A stretch of 64,000 nt of DNA, taken from contig NZ_CP062006.1 of NCBI RefSeq assembly GCF_017487345.1, positions 186,001 to 250,000 on the forward strand, in the 5' to 3' direction. Origin of the DNA: Brevundimonas pondensis (lineage in GTDB: Bacteria > Pseudomonadota > Alphaproteobacteria > Caulobacterales > Caulobacteraceae). Below, piece after piece: positions 46,579 to 54,796 of the stretch. The notes under the pieces were generated by a model. It made no database searches and was not told the DNA's origin. It saw only the letters and a program-made list of their open reading frames with translations. The stretch's first letter is position 1; each line of letters starts with the position of its first letter. The translations under genes and the position numbers were made by a program.

Positions 46579-47135
46579 GCGGCGCGCCCCTGAGGTTTCA
46601 CCGCGTCCAGCACCAGCTCCAGCGCGCGGCGGCTCAACTGATCCCTGTCCGCGACCCCGACGGTGCGCGACGGCGCCCCCAGCATCAGGGCCAGGACGCG
46701 GGTGTCCTCCACGCTCAGGTCGGGCCGCACCCGGCCGGCGGCTTGCGACACCGCCAGGGCCTCGGCGCCCGCCCGCTTCAGGCCGTGGCGGATCGGGGCC
46801 AGGGCCTCGTCCTTCAGGTCGCGGATGGCGCCGGCCAGGCCCGCGCTCTGGATCATCAACTCGACCATCTGGCCGAGGAACCACAGGAAGACCTCGGGGT
46901 CGTCGAGGCGCGCCTGGGTGCGTTCGTGCAGGTCGTCGATCTGACCGACGAAGACCGCCAGGGCCAGTTCGGAACGGTCGGCGAAGTTGCGATATAGCGT
47001 CGCCCGTCCCACGCCCGCCTGCTCGGCGATGACGTGCAGCGGCGTCTCCAGCCCGTCGCGCGCAAAGGCCTCTGCGGCGGCCTTCAGCAAGGCCTCGCGG
47101 CGTTCGGCGGCGTCTTTTCTCAGAGGACGGGTCAT
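46575..47135 (-). CDS. TetR-family transcriptional repressor of the efflux operon
   Basis: A 186-residue TetR protein. The N-terminal helix-turn-helix is clear: REALLKAAAEAFARDGLE followed by AEQAGVGRATLYRNFADRSE (about residues 32-52). The rest is a helical ligand-binding domain. ATG 47135 lies 11 nt from a near-perfect operator palindrome at 47,146-47,167, so it should repress its own transcript and the pump genes behind it. A start four codons upstream is possible but would approach the operator. Confidence 0.92.
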   Translation of the reverse strand: MTRPLRKDAAERREALLKAAAEAFARDGLETPLHVIAEQAGVGRATLYRNFADRSELALAVFVGQIDDLHERTQARLDDPEVFLWFLGQMVELMIQSAGLAGAIRDLKDEALAPIRHGLKRAGAEALAVSQAAGRVRPDLSVEDTRVLALMLGAPSRTVGVADRDQLSRRALELVLDAVKPQGRAA

Positions 47136-47145
47136 GAAGATCGCC

Positions 47146-47167
47146 AAGTGGACACTTGTGTCCGCTT
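47146..47167. promoter_or_regulatory. Probable TetR operator
   Basis: GGACAC TT GTGTCC (47,150-47,163) is a perfect palindrome, extended by AAG and CTT at its ends with a single mismatched pair between (positions 47,149 and 47,164). It lies immediately upstream of the TetR gene, the expected place for autorepression. Confidence 0.85.
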
Positions 47168-47336
47168 AATCAAGTGCGGCCGGACTCATTCTTTGTTTCA
47201 GCCCATGTCGCGTGGCGCAGGGGCGCGTAACATCCCTCCTCGCGAACGGAATGCGCCAGAACGGCCAAGGCTGCGTTCCGGTCGATGACGATGTCAGGAA
47301 ATGAAGGGATGGCGCCGATCGGCGCTCATCCAGACG

Positions 47337-47394
47337 TGGTGCGGGTGGCCGGGCTCGAACCGGCACTCCTCTCGGAACAGGATTTTGAATCCAG
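47337..47394 (-). other. 3' fragment of tRNA-Leu(CAA): prophage left attachment site
   Basis: On the minus strand the sequence runs from the anticodon loop TTCAAAA through the variable arm, T arm (GTGCCGG-TTCGAGC-CCGGCC) and acceptor end to ACCA. The 5' half of the tRNA is absent and integrase DNA begins instead. In the anticodon stem the 3' arm TCCTG does not pair fully with the adjoining CTGGA, as expected at a recombination joint. The intact tRNA-Leu should lie at the other prophage end. Confidence 0.85.
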
Positions 47395-47395
47395 T

Positions 47396-48499
47396 TCAGA
47401 CGGCCTTCAAGACCTTGCTTTTCCGTGTCTTTTTAGCTGGCTCTGCCTCTGGTGTGGCGTATACGTGCCGCAACGTTCGGCGCAGGTCATCCCGCGAGGT
47501 GTGAGCGTAGCGCATGGTGGAGGCGATAGCCTCATGACCAAGCAGCTCCTTAACGGCGGCCAGATTGCCCCCTGATTGCCGCAGGAGCGTGGTCCCTGCG
47601 TGGTGGCGAGCGTCGTGGACCGCGCGCACGTCGGTCAGGCCCGCGCGCTTCAGGGCCACCCCGGAGGCCGACTGGAAGCCGCGCCAGTGGATCGGCGTCA
47701 GCGACCCGTCGCGCATCTCCCTGAACCACACAGTGTCCAGTCCCGCTGCAACCGCTCGGCCGGCGCGCGCCCGCATCTCGGCGGCGTCCTCAGGTATGAG
47801 GGTAATGACCTGGGGTCCGTTCTTGCGGTCGCGGGTGTATATGTCGTCACCGTGCATGGCCGACAGCGGGAAGAAGGCCTCTTTCAACCGGACGCCATAG
47901 CGCAGGATGAAATGCAGCAGCGGGCGGTGCCAGACGGGCAGGTTGGCCTCCCATGCCGCGATCTCCTCATCGGAGAAGAACCGCACCCGTTCTCGAGGCT
48001 CGGACAATCGCAGGTCGGACCAGGGGATTTCCTTGACGGTGGCCTCCAGATTGCGCCGGGCGTAGTTCAGGATCGGCCGCAACGTCGAGTCTATCATGTC
48101 CCGGTTGACGGTGCTGTTGGACGGGTAGGCCTTGCTCTCGACCCTGTTCTTGCCGCGCAGGATGGGCTCCACGCGACGGGCATTGATCGCCGCCGTGATG
48201 TGCCGCGCCCCAATCTCCCCAACCAGCACATTCTGGCCCATGTGGCGCAGCATGATCTCAATGCGCAGGGCCGTGGTCTTGGCTGACTTCTTGTCGGCGC
48301 CCTTGGCCTGAAACCAGAGGTCGGTCGCCTCCTCTAGCGTGAGGGATTGGTGAAGACCTCCCACGAGCGCTTTCCGGTGTTCCCGCTTCTCGATGGTGAG
48401 GGCGTCTTCCTTGAGGCGCGCGCCGGTCGAGCCACGGAACCGTTCGCCCCGAACCGTGAAATCATACCACCAGATTTCGCCTCGCTTGAAGACGGACAA
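47396..48499 (-). CDS. int: Phage tyrosine integrase
   Basis: A 367-residue tyrosine recombinase. N-terminal arm-type domain (SVFKRGEIWWYDFTVRGERF), core-binding domain (about 55-160) and catalytic domain with Arg204 in RYGVRLKEAFF, His295/Arg298 in VHDARHHAGT, His322 in LLGHE and nucleophile Tyr331 in STMRYAHTS. The start is a TTG placed 7 nt behind GGAGG; a stop ten codons upstream rules out an ATG in frame. It lies directly beside the tRNA-Leu fragment and overlaps the excisionase frame by 166 nt. Confidence 0.93.
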   Translation of the reverse strand: MSVFKRGEIWWYDFTVRGERFRGSTGARLKEDALTIEKREHRKALVGGLHQSLTLEEATDLWFQAKGADKKSAKTTALRIEIMLRHMGQNVLVGEIGARHITAAINARRVEPILRGKNRVESKAYPSNSTVNRDMIDSTLRPILNYARRNLEATVKEIPWSDLRLSEPRERVRFFSDEEIAAWEANLPVWHRPLLHFILRYGVRLKEAFFPLSAMHGDDIYTRDRKNGPQVITLIPEDAAEMRARAGRAVAAGLDTVWFREMRDGSLTPIHWRGFQSASGVALKRAGLTDVRAVHDARHHAGTTLLRQSGGNLAAVKELLGHEAIASTMRYAHTSRDDLRRTLRHVYATPEAEPAKKTRKSKVLKAV

Positions 48500-48675
48500 G
48501 TCATAGCCTCCAGATAGGCGTTCAGGTCATCGCGGCGCACGCGCCAGGTTCTGCCGATCTTCCCGGCCCGCAGGGAACCATTGGCGATCAGGCCACGCAA
48601 GGTGTGTTCTCCTAACTGAAGGACACGACAAACTTGGTCGAAGGTCAGGACGGGGCTTTCAGCGGCGGCGCTCAT
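48334..48675 (-). CDS. xis: Excisionase-like helix-turn-helix protein
   Basis: A 113-residue frame whose first 60 residues form a MerR/AlpA-type excisionase domain: LTFDQVCRVLQLGEHTLRGL, then GSLRAGKIGRTWRVRRDDL and NAYLEAM. The remaining 55 residues are Ser/Arg-rich and overlap the start of int out of frame, so they may be a non-conserved tail. It would bind near the attachment site and direct excision. Position beside int supports the role. Confidence 0.82.
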   Translation of the reverse strand: MSAAAESPVLTFDQVCRVLQLGEHTLRGLIANGSLRAGKIGRTWRVRRDDLNAYLEAMTCPSSSEAKSGGMISRFGANGSVARPARASRKTPSPSRSGNTGKRSWEVFTNPSR

Positions 48676-48929
48676 CGTCCCTCTCCATCAGGGGGCGTGG
48701 TGGGGGTGTTCCTGAACTCGCCGCAGAGATGGCCGCTGGCGGTTAGGTTGGAGGTCGAGCGCGGCAGGAAACAGAAGTCAAAGCCCAGACCCGCCGCCGC
48801 GTCGTGCGATTGGTTCGGCGGCATTCTGATGCACTCTCCGACGCGCGTGTTGATCCACCGCCAGAAGTCGCACCCAGCGCAGCAGGGACCGTGCTTGGCG
48901 TAGAAGGCATCGACGTGCTGCTGGCTCAT
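48672..48929 (-). CDS. Small phage protein with Cys/His/Trp motif
   Basis: 85 residues, coupled by overlap to both neighbours. The pattern GPCCAGCDFWRWINTR followed by GECIRMPPNQ resembles a short metal-binding fold found in phage and phage-like genes. Role unknown. Confidence 0.65.
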   Translation of the reverse strand: MSQQHVDAFYAKHGPCCAGCDFWRWINTRVGECIRMPPNQSHDAAAGLGFDFCFLPRSTSNLTASGHLCGEFRNTPTTPPDGEGR

Positions 48930-49411
48930 CCGCCCTCTCCCTGTGCCTTGGCTTTGAGATTAGGGGAGACTACGCCTGCGGCTTCGTACCCGTGCTGGAT
49001 GGCCCGAAGGATGGAGATGCACAGGGCTAGCGCGGGGGTTGGAGCGTGAAACCAAGGGCGGTCGATGGCTTCGTGGGCGAGAAAGACGCAGGCCGAGCCA
49101 CGACCGTCACCCACCACTTCGACGAACTTGCGCCACCCCGGCAGCACCCTCTCAGCCAGCGCAAGGGCGGCGTCAATGGAGGTGGTGTAGGGCGAGATGT
49201 AGCCCGTGCGCTCATGACGCATGATGTCGTCGGGCTTCATTCGGTACCGCCAGCCCGCGCCGTCGTGTTCAAAAAGCTCGTATCCATTGGACGCCGCCCA
49301 GACGGCCGCATCCAACTCCCGGCTTCCCGCCTCAGCGGCTTCCAGTAGAGCGATGAGGGCTGACATATCCAGCACAGGTATGGAGCCGTCTTCGGCGGAA
49401 TGAACCATCAC
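48926..49411 (-). CDS. Phage protein with a possible ABA-sandwich domain
   Basis: 161 residues. The segment ISPYTTSIDAALALAERVLP, with an upstream ELDAAVWAASNGYELFE, resembles the 'phage ABA sandwich' domain, where PYSTD-type residues are conserved. That domain is common in early operons and has no known activity. Overlaps both neighbours by 4 nt. The assignment is from memory of the consensus and is moderate. Confidence 0.6.
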   Translation of the reverse strand: MMVHSAEDGSIPVLDMSALIALLEAAEAGSRELDAAVWAASNGYELFEHDGAGWRYRMKPDDIMRHERTGYISPYTTSIDAALALAERVLPGWRKFVEVVGDGRGSACVFLAHEAIDRPWFHAPTPALALCISILRAIQHGYEAAGVVSPNLKAKAQGEGG

Positions 49412-49752
49412 TCTCCAGCCTCCTTTGCTTGGTTAGGGGCGGACGGGAGGTATCGAGAGATCATGTCGGCCCAAATGCGACGCCGACGGTCAAACGACCG
49501 GCATTCACCACTGACCCTGCCGAAGCGGTCAGCCCCCATCGACATACCGGGCGTGTGGGATTTGCAGGCCCCCTGAAGCATGGCGTTCGTTGGCTCTATC
49601 GGTACCACAACCACGTCGCCTGCCGTCAGATCGCGGAGGGCTGCGGCGGCTAATGCGAGGAGCGTGTTCGTCTGATAGACCTCGCTGTGGTGAGGGTTGG
49701 AACTCAAGAATCCAGCCTCCAGCCGTTCGATGAGCGCGCTATGGTCGGTCAT
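49408..49752 (-). CDS. Hypothetical phage protein
   Basis: 114 residues beginning MTDHSALIERLEAGFLS. The middle VVVVPIEPTNAMLQGACKS has the 'PxxPTxxM' feature seen in many small phage proteins (compare PVEPTQEMVDRA in the gene at 50,787). It also has an Arg-rich stretch FDRRRRIWADMI. Function unknown. Confidence 0.6.
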   Translation of the reverse strand: MTDHSALIERLEAGFLSSNPHHSEVYQTNTLLALAAAALRDLTAGDVVVVPIEPTNAMLQGACKSHTPGMSMGADRFGRVSGECRSFDRRRRIWADMISRYLPSAPNQAKEAGE

Positions 49753-50354
49753 TGGTCAGCTCCCTGGTTGGCGAGTAGCGCCCGTGCAGTGCGAAGATGG
49801 CCCGCGTCGATACTCATGGCGGCTGGCAGTTCCCAGATGTGATCGTGGTCGCCCGTCTCGTCGTCCAAGCTTTCGGCGGCCTCAGCGAACGGCTCCAACG
49901 CCTTCCGCAACTCGTCGCGCTGGCGCTCGGCTTGGGTGGCTCGTTTTCGGAGCGTCATCGCGTCAGACTCGGCGGCGCAATACGCACTTCTAAGTTCCGT
50001 CATCCTGGCTTCGGCGGATGCGGCGGTAACGAGTGGTTCGACCGTCGCTGTGACCTCGCCTTCGTAGCGGTAGGCCGCCCTGTGACGGGCGTAGTCATCG
50101 TCTGTGGTGAAGGTCTGTTGCGGCAGGATCAAATCCTCAATCATCCACCCCACCACCTCCAGTTCCGCATGATCGCCGGAGCCGGATGCGAGGGCGTTGA
50201 GGATCGCGTCGTTTGGAATAGCCGACATGATGCGCGTCCTATCGACCTCGTGATCTAGGCCGTGGGATGCCCCATATTGCTGAACTAGGTATTCGGCGGC
50301 AGCGTCGAGAACTACAGCCGCCACCTTCTCGCGCGGGGTCATGGGAGGGGTCAT
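49749..50354 (-). CDS. Hypothetical phage protein with coiled coil
   Basis: 201 residues. MTPREKVAAVVLDAAAEYL at the start, a charged coiled coil in the second half (MTLRKRATQAERQRDELRKA), then an acidic linker and SIDAGHLRTARALLANQ at the end. The C-terminal 'AHLRxARxL' pattern recurs in phage early proteins of the Ea22-like type. No enzyme motif. Confidence 0.6.
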   Translation of the reverse strand: MTPPMTPREKVAAVVLDAAAEYLVQQYGASHGLDHEVDRTRIMSAIPNDAILNALASGSGDHAELEVVGWMIEDLILPQQTFTTDDDYARHRAAYRYEGEVTATVEPLVTAASAEARMTELRSAYCAAESDAMTLRKRATQAERQRDELRKALEPFAEAAESLDDETGDHDHIWELPAAMSIDAGHLRTARALLANQGADQ

Positions 50355-50614
50355 TGGGGCTTCCTCACGGCAGCCATGAACTGCGCGAACGGGGCTTTGT
50401 CCGCCGCTTCCTCTAGGGCATAGCGCTCGGCGCCGGCGATCATTGTGTCGATGGTCTCGGCGTTCCCGTTCGCTGCGATGGCGACGGTAAAGCCCAGCCC
50501 ACGCGCCAAGCCCTCGATCATATCGCCCATACGTTCGTGACGGTCAGGGGCCTTGCTGGCAGCGGTAGCTTCCTTGGCCAGCATAGCGGACAGTCTGTCG
50601 TGGAAATCGCTCAC
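50351..50614 (-). CDS. Hypothetical phage protein
   Basis: 87 residues, GTG start overlapping the stop of the previous gene. Helical, with a segment MIEGLARGLGFTVAIAANGN. No family recognised. Confidence 0.55.
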   Translation of the reverse strand: MSDFHDRLSAMLAKEATAASKAPDRHERMGDMIEGLARGLGFTVAIAANGNAETIDTMIAGAERYALEEAADKAPFAQFMAAVRKPQ

Positions 50615-50787
50615 TCCCCGCCCTCCTTATCCGAGGTGCGCGGGCGTCCAGCGGTTTCCCACGCGGAAACGGCCTCAAGCCACTCCTCAGCCTGCTCAAG
50701 CTGGTCCTGCATGTCGCTAGTCTCGGCGTCGATCTGCACGTCAGTCATAGCGTCAAAGTCATTCTGAAACTTGGACCAAGCAGCCAT
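50611..50787 (-). CDS. Very small acidic phage protein
   Basis: 58 residues: MAAWSKFQNDFDAMTDVQID, then a Gln/Glu-rich helix (QDQLEQAEEWLEAVSAWE). Starts at ATG 50,787, overlapping its upstream neighbour by one base, and ends in a TGA that overlaps the next GTG. The unbroken overlap chain supports translation. Function unknown; small acidic phage proteins can be DNA-mimic inhibitors, but nothing here shows that. Confidence 0.55.
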   Translation of the reverse strand: MAAWSKFQNDFDAMTDVQIDAETSDMQDQLEQAEEWLEAVSAWETAGRPRTSDKEGGE

Positions 50788-52163
50788 CACTTCGCCCCCT
50801 GTTCGGCTTGCAGGGCGGCGATGGCTAGGCGAAGCCGCGCTGCGGCGGGGTGAACGTGGCCATAGAAGTCGCGTTCGTTCACGTCCTGCTCAAGGTCCTT
50901 CAGTCGGTCGAGCAGGAAGCCAGACGCCTCCACCGCTACCCGCAGCGCGTCGGGGGCGGGGTGGCCTCCAACTCTCGGGTCCGTCGCTACGGCGATGTTC
51001 CACTGGATGAGACTGGCAAGTTTCTTCTTGGCGGTTTCGTAGCTGTCTTCTGCGTCGGCCACTCCAAGGTGCGCGCAGACCATTTCCTCGTCTGCGGCCC
51101 TTAGCCATCCCACCGGCTGCGCGTCCTCGCGGGCTTGCGGCAGGGCGCTGGGATTGCACAGAGATCCGACATAGACGCAGCGGTCGCCATCGCATCCATC
51201 GCACTCAACCTCCCCCGCCTCTGCCGGGGCTTCCAACTGACAAGGATTGCTTGACAGTTCAGCCAGCCGATCAGCTAACTTCCTCGCGTTCTCAGCGTTA
51301 TAGACGTTGGCCCAGTGCGCCCGGTCTTCGCCCTGGGTGTCGCGCGCCGAGAAGTAGCGCGCCGCCTCACGAAGCCAAGCGATCTCGTCATCGAACTTGT
51401 AACGGTCGCTTACATGCGAGGTTGGGGCTTCCTCGCGGGTGACGAGGGCGGCAAGGCGATGCGCGGTCACGTCGAGAGTGACCCACGCCTCGCGGATCAT
51501 GTTCTCTTCGTCCGTCAGGTTCTCAGCGTCGAGATATTTCGGCAGGCCGTAGATCAGTTGCTCGTAGGCCTTATGCAGGTCGGTCGCGATTTTGAACGCA
51601 CCGTCATCCACCGCCCCGCCTTCCGGCTCGCGCGATGGGGCGCGGAGGTGCTCCGGTTCATCATCAGGCGCGAAACCGCAACCGTCGCAGTCATCGCAAG
51701 TTCGGACACAGGCGCTATGCTGGTTCGCGCCTTCCGTGCGGGCCGTTTCTTCGATCTTTCCGGCTCCGCCGCATGTCTGGCATTCAGGAAGTTCGATCTC
51801 AGGATGCGCCGCTACGGCGGCGTCCAAGTCAGCAAACACCTTGTCGGCAGCGGCGAAGGCATCGCCCTGCCGCTTGGTCAGTCCCTCGGGGTCCGCGTTC
51901 CAGTCGTAGCCAGTCAGGCGGGCCGTGGTGGCTGACAGAGCGTCGCGGAGGTAGCGAACGGCGTCATAAGCCCTGATCGTCCGCAGGCCGCGCTCAATCA
52001 GTTCTTCCTCCCCCACCCCGGCGGCTTGGGGAGCGGCGGGGGCGGCTGCGAGCATGGCGGCCCACATGTCGCGAATGTCGGGCCAAAACTCCTGCGCCCG
52101 GTCCACCATTTCTTGCGTCGGCTCAACAGGCACGCTCACCAGCGCGGAGGGGTGGTCGGTCAT
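50787..52163 (-). CDS. Large phage early protein with zinc-finger-like Cys repeats
   Basis: 458 residues. After a PxxPTxxM start (VPVEPTQEMVDRA) comes a helical part, then CQTCGGAGK and CDDCDGCGF at about 130 and 155, a pair of CxxCxGxG elements like the DnaJ zinc centre. A further CDGCDGDRC lies at about 340. The C-terminal 60 residues form a helical block (DRLKDLEQDVNERDFYG). It looks like an Ea22-type composite early protein. Role unknown. Confidence 0.6.
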   Translation of the reverse strand: MTDHPSALVSVPVEPTQEMVDRAQEFWPDIRDMWAAMLAAAPAAPQAAGVGEEELIERGLRTIRAYDAVRYLRDALSATTARLTGYDWNADPEGLTKRQGDAFAAADKVFADLDAAVAAHPEIELPECQTCGGAGKIEETARTEGANQHSACVRTCDDCDGCGFAPDDEPEHLRAPSREPEGGAVDDGAFKIATDLHKAYEQLIYGLPKYLDAENLTDEENMIREAWVTLDVTAHRLAALVTREEAPTSHVSDRYKFDDEIAWLREAARYFSARDTQGEDRAHWANVYNAENARKLADRLAELSSNPCQLEAPAEAGEVECDGCDGDRCVYVGSLCNPSALPQAREDAQPVGWLRAADEEMVCAHLGVADAEDSYETAKKKLASLIQWNIAVATDPRVGGHPAPDALRVAVEASGFLLDRLKDLEQDVNERDFYGHVHPAAARLRLAIAALQAEQGAK

Positions 52164-52501
52164 GCTTGCTCTCCCTTCTCGGGGCGGTCACCTGTGGCGC
52201 GGGTTATGGCGTCACGGAGCGCAATGGCCAGCTTGGCCTCTTCCAGCCCGTAAACCGACCGAATGTCTTCCTCCGACAGCCCTACGTAGGGCTCGTGGCT
52301 CTTGATCGCGACAGTCAGCAAATCAGGCGCGGCGGCGATCAGGCGGGCAACGTCCTCGCCTTGACTGTCGGACAGCGTGCAGATGGCCGGTTGCCACGTC
52401 ATTCCGGTTTCGTCTGGGGCACTTACCGATCCCCAGACGACCCAGTCGGAGCTTTCCGACTCCCATGCATAGGTCCACGGCGTATGCTTCACCCCGCTCA
52501 T
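52160..52501 (-). CDS. Hypothetical phage protein (Ea-like)
   Basis: 113 residues with HTPWTYAWESESSDWVVWG at the start and DVARLIAAAPDLLTVAIK in the middle. The 'ARLIAAAPDLL' block is very common in phage early proteins of unknown function. Coupled by overlap to the dam-type gene. Confidence 0.65.
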   Translation of the reverse strand: MSGVKHTPWTYAWESESSDWVVWGSVSAPDETGMTWQPAICTLSDSQGEDVARLIAAAPDLLTVAIKSHEPYVGLSEEDIRSVYGLEEAKLAIALRDAITRATGDRPEKGEQA

Positions 52502-53340
52502 GCCGCTGCTCCGAAAAGCCCGCGCGAGCGATGAAGACGGCGCTCACCTTGCGGGTTGATCCACAGGACTTCCGTGCGCGCCCTTGCGCCATCAGCTAGG
52601 GCGGCGCGTTCGATGCGGGTCCATCCCGGGAGCGAGTCGTCATAGAGGCTGTGAGGATAGCCGGAGAGCACGACCGCACCCTTCAGACCTCCCAGGAAGG
52701 CCAACAGCTTTCCATGGTCTTCCGCCGTCAGTTCGTGCGCGTAGTCTCCCCCAGCGTCTCGCGTGTCCGGCAGATACGGCGGGTCCACATAGTGCAGGGC
52801 CTCGTCGGTATCGTGCGCCGCCATCACTTCGCAGGCATCCCGGTTTTCGATGGTTACACCGCGCAGACGCTCAACCACGGCCGCCAGGGCTTCGGGGTAG
52901 TTGAACCAGTCGCGCGCGGGCGTGGTGCCGCTCCGATTGCTGTTTGCCCTGAAGCCCGTGGCGCGGTGCGTCCCGTTTCTGCCGAAGCCCATGAAGGATC
53001 TAACGATCAGCTTGCGGGCCTGCTCGACTGCATCATCCGTAGGATCATAAGCCTCGACCTGTTCGGTGCGGGCGAATGGGGTCAAGCGCACGAGGTCGGC
53101 CAGCCGCGCACCGTTTTCAGGGTCGCGCAGGACACGGAACAGGTTCACCACGTCGCAATCGAGGTCGTTGTAAACCTCGGCGTAGGCGCGGGGTTTCCGC
53201 AGAAGCACGGACGCTGCGCCACCGAATGGCTCGACGTAAACGCGGTGGGGCGGGAGGTTCTCGATGATCCACGGCGCAAGCAACCACTTGCCGCCATGCC
53301 AGCGCAAAACCGGGCGCGTCAGTTCAGTGATCACGCTCAT
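52498..53340 (-). CDS. dam: Phage DNA adenine-N6 methyltransferase (Dam/D12 class)
   Basis: 280 residues. Motif I region VLRWHGGKWLLAPWI (SAM binding), YVEPFGGAASVLL, YNDLDCDVVNLFRVL and the catalytic DPPY tetrad (residues 186-189) in the order of D12-class adenine methyltransferases. Because motif I precedes motif IV with the target region between, it is Dam-like and probably solitary. It may protect phage DNA from host restriction. The recognition site cannot be read from sequence. Confidence 0.92.
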   Translation of the reverse strand: MSVITELTRPVLRWHGGKWLLAPWIIENLPPHRVYVEPFGGAASVLLRKPRAYAEVYNDLDCDVVNLFRVLRDPENGARLADLVRLTPFARTEQVEAYDPTDDAVEQARKLIVRSFMGFGRNGTHRATGFRANSNRSGTTPARDWFNYPEALAAVVERLRGVTIENRDACEVMAAHDTDEALHYVDPPYLPDTRDAGGDYAHELTAEDHGKLLAFLGGLKGAVVLSGYPHSLYDDSLPGWTRIERAALADGARARTEVLWINPQGERRLHRSRGLFGAAA

Positions 53341-53630
53341 GCCTCACCCCCACGGCGGGAGGCTTGGCGGGACTTGAGCAGCGCCTGAACATTCACGCCG
53401 AGCGGCGTCAGGACCATGTGACCGCAGCGACCGTTCGGGCTGGTGATCTTCAGGTAGAACATCGCCTTGTTGCGCAGGCTGCGCAGGACCGGCGCCGAGC
53501 AGCCGCCAATGTATCCAGCGATGACATGGCGACGCTCGGCCTTGGTAAGCTCGCGAGCAGCGGCCATGACCTGCTTTCCGTCCGGCCGCCAGTCCGCCCC
53601 CGCCTCCAGCACTTCCGTTGGGGTGGTCAT
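53337..53630 (-). CDS. Small phage protein, winged-helix-like
   Basis: 97 residues. [19 protein letters not shown], then [19 protein letters not shown] and [15 protein letters not shown], a helix-helix-strand order like a winged helix. The start ATG 53,630 overlaps the stop of the DUF7666 gene. Role unknown. Confidence 0.55.
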   Translation of the reverse strand: MTTPTEVLEAGADWRPDGKQVMAAARELTKAERRHVIAGYIGGCSAPVLRSLRNKAMFYLKITSPNGRCGHMVLTPLGVNVQALLKSRQASRRGGEA

Positions 53631-54415
53631 GGCTGAACCTCGACCAGCTTGCCGGATTTGGCCTGATACCAAGCGCCGGCCTTGATGCCGTCTTGGCCCA
53701 CGATGCCGCTGGCGATGGAGACGATGGGGCCATTCCAGGTTTCTCGCTCGATCGCGAACAAGGCGTTGCCGTCGGCGCCCATGACGCGACCCTCAAACCC
53801 AGAGGCCATCGCCGCGCCTTGGTCGCCGGTGCTGGACGCCGCGCCTCGGGTGCCGGTGCTGGACGCTGCGCCTCGGGTGCCGGTGCTGGACGCCGCGCCG
53901 TAGTCGCCGGTGCTGGACGCCGCGCCTCGGGTGCCGGTGCTGGACGCTGCGCCTCGGGTGCCGGTGCTGGACGCCGCGCCGTAGTCGCCGGTGCTGGACG
54001 CCGCGCCTTGGTAGCCGGTGCTGGACGCTGCGCCTCGGGTGCCGGTGGCGGTTTCGCCCTCAGGAGTCGAGCGCTCCTGAACCCACTTCACCGCCTCCTG
54101 AACCAGAGCCGAAAGACCGATCTCCTGGCCGACCTTCAGGATTTCCGACGCCGTCTTTTCCCCGTCGTCCGTGTCGGTGGCGCCGGATTGTTCCACCAGG
54201 CAGAAGCGCGTTCCTGCGGGTGGATAGTATCCGAAGACCGCCAGCGGGTGACCGGTGATGGCGTGGAAACCGCCCTCGCAGGCCTTGACCGTTCCCACGT
54301 GGGTGAAGGTCTCGCCAATCGCGAACTGGAAATCGCGGCACTTTAGGTTCTGGTCAAAGGCCTTGATGGCGCGAATGACAGGCGTGGCCTCAGCCGTTTT
54401 CTTCTTGGCAGCCAT
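53627..54415 (-). CDS. DUF7666-type phage protein with nine 9-residue repeats
   Basis: 262 residues. The N-terminal domain ([48 protein letters not shown]) matches DUF7666, a small phage/bacterial domain of unknown function. Residues 124-204 are nine tandem units of the form TGxxGAASS, in which xx is TR, YQ, DY or DQ. A short C-terminal domain follows. Such Gly/Ser/Thr repeats may form a beta-solenoid. ATG at 54,415; the longer frame to 54,598 is non-conserved. Confidence 0.8.
   Translation of the reverse strand: MAAKKKTAEATPVIRAIKAFDQNLKCRDFQFAIGETFTHVGTVKACEGGFHAITGHPLAVFGYYPPAGTRFCLVEQSGATDTDDGEKTASEILKVGQEIGLSALVQEAVKWVQERSTPEGETATGTRGAASSTGYQGAASSTGDYGAASSTGTRGAASSTGTRGAASSTGDYGAASSTGTRGAASSTGTRGAASSTGDQGAAMASGFEGRVMGADGNALFAIERETWNGPIVSIASGIVGQDGIKAGAWYQAKSGKLVEVQP
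53804..54046 (-). repeat. 27-bp tandem repeats, nine units, inside the DUF7666 gene
   Basis: Eight near-identical units (53,831-54,046) and one diverged unit (53,804-53,830). Each encodes TGxxGAASS. The variable dipeptides run TR, YQ, DY, TR, TR, DY, TR, TR, DQ, so the block DY-TR-TR occurs twice: an 81-bp higher-order repeat. Sequence identity at DNA level indicates recent slippage or unequal crossover. Confidence 0.95.
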
Positions 54416-54417
54416 GT

Positions 54418-54795
54418 TCAGGCCTCCCCGGCCGATTTGAGTTCGTTGATGCGATGTTGAAGGTGAGCCCAGGTGGTCGGGCTTCTGCGTTCGAGGTCCG
54501 CGAGGCCGGAGCCGATCCCGTCGAGCGGGAAGATGACGGTTCGACCGGCGCGCAGGGCCTCGAAGAGCGGGGCCATGTCCGCGTCGATGACGGCGCACTG
54601 GCGGGCCACGTCGGATTCGGTCCAGAAGACGCCGGGCGCCTTGAGGGTGGCGACGCCGACTGCATTCGGCTCATCACGCATCTCGGCTGCCTGACCGCCA
54701 CGACCCCAGCGCTCCTCGTTGTCACCGAAGACGTAGAGGACGGCCGGGTTGGCCTGGAGGTCCGCGCGGTAGATGCGGTGTTGGAGGATCAGCAT
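54418..54795 (-). CDS. Conserved phage protein (DUF7831-like)
   Basis: 125 residues. [20 protein letters not shown] followed by [20 protein letters not shown] is a block I recognise from many phage proteins of unknown function, assigned in some annotations to DUF7831. Later [24 protein letters not shown] at 54,795; the longer frame overlaps the HNH gene and is rejected. Function unknown. Confidence 0.72.
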   Translation of the reverse strand: MLILQHRIYRADLQANPAVLYVFGDNEERWGRGGQAAEMRDEPNAVGVATLKAPGVFWTESDVARQCAVIDADMAPLFEALRAGRTVIFPLDGIGSGLADLERRSPTTWAHLQHRINELKSAGEA

Positions 54796-54796
54796 C

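Noticed and set aside
47166..47336. Possible small gene between the TetR operator and the tRNA-Leu fragment
   Set aside because: Open frames here lack ribosome-binding sites and run into the tRNA sequence; nothing is supported.
53804..54046. Regular 27-bp repeats as a CRISPR array
   Set aside because: The repeats are in frame, contiguous without unique spacers, and encode protein repeats of the DUF7666 gene.
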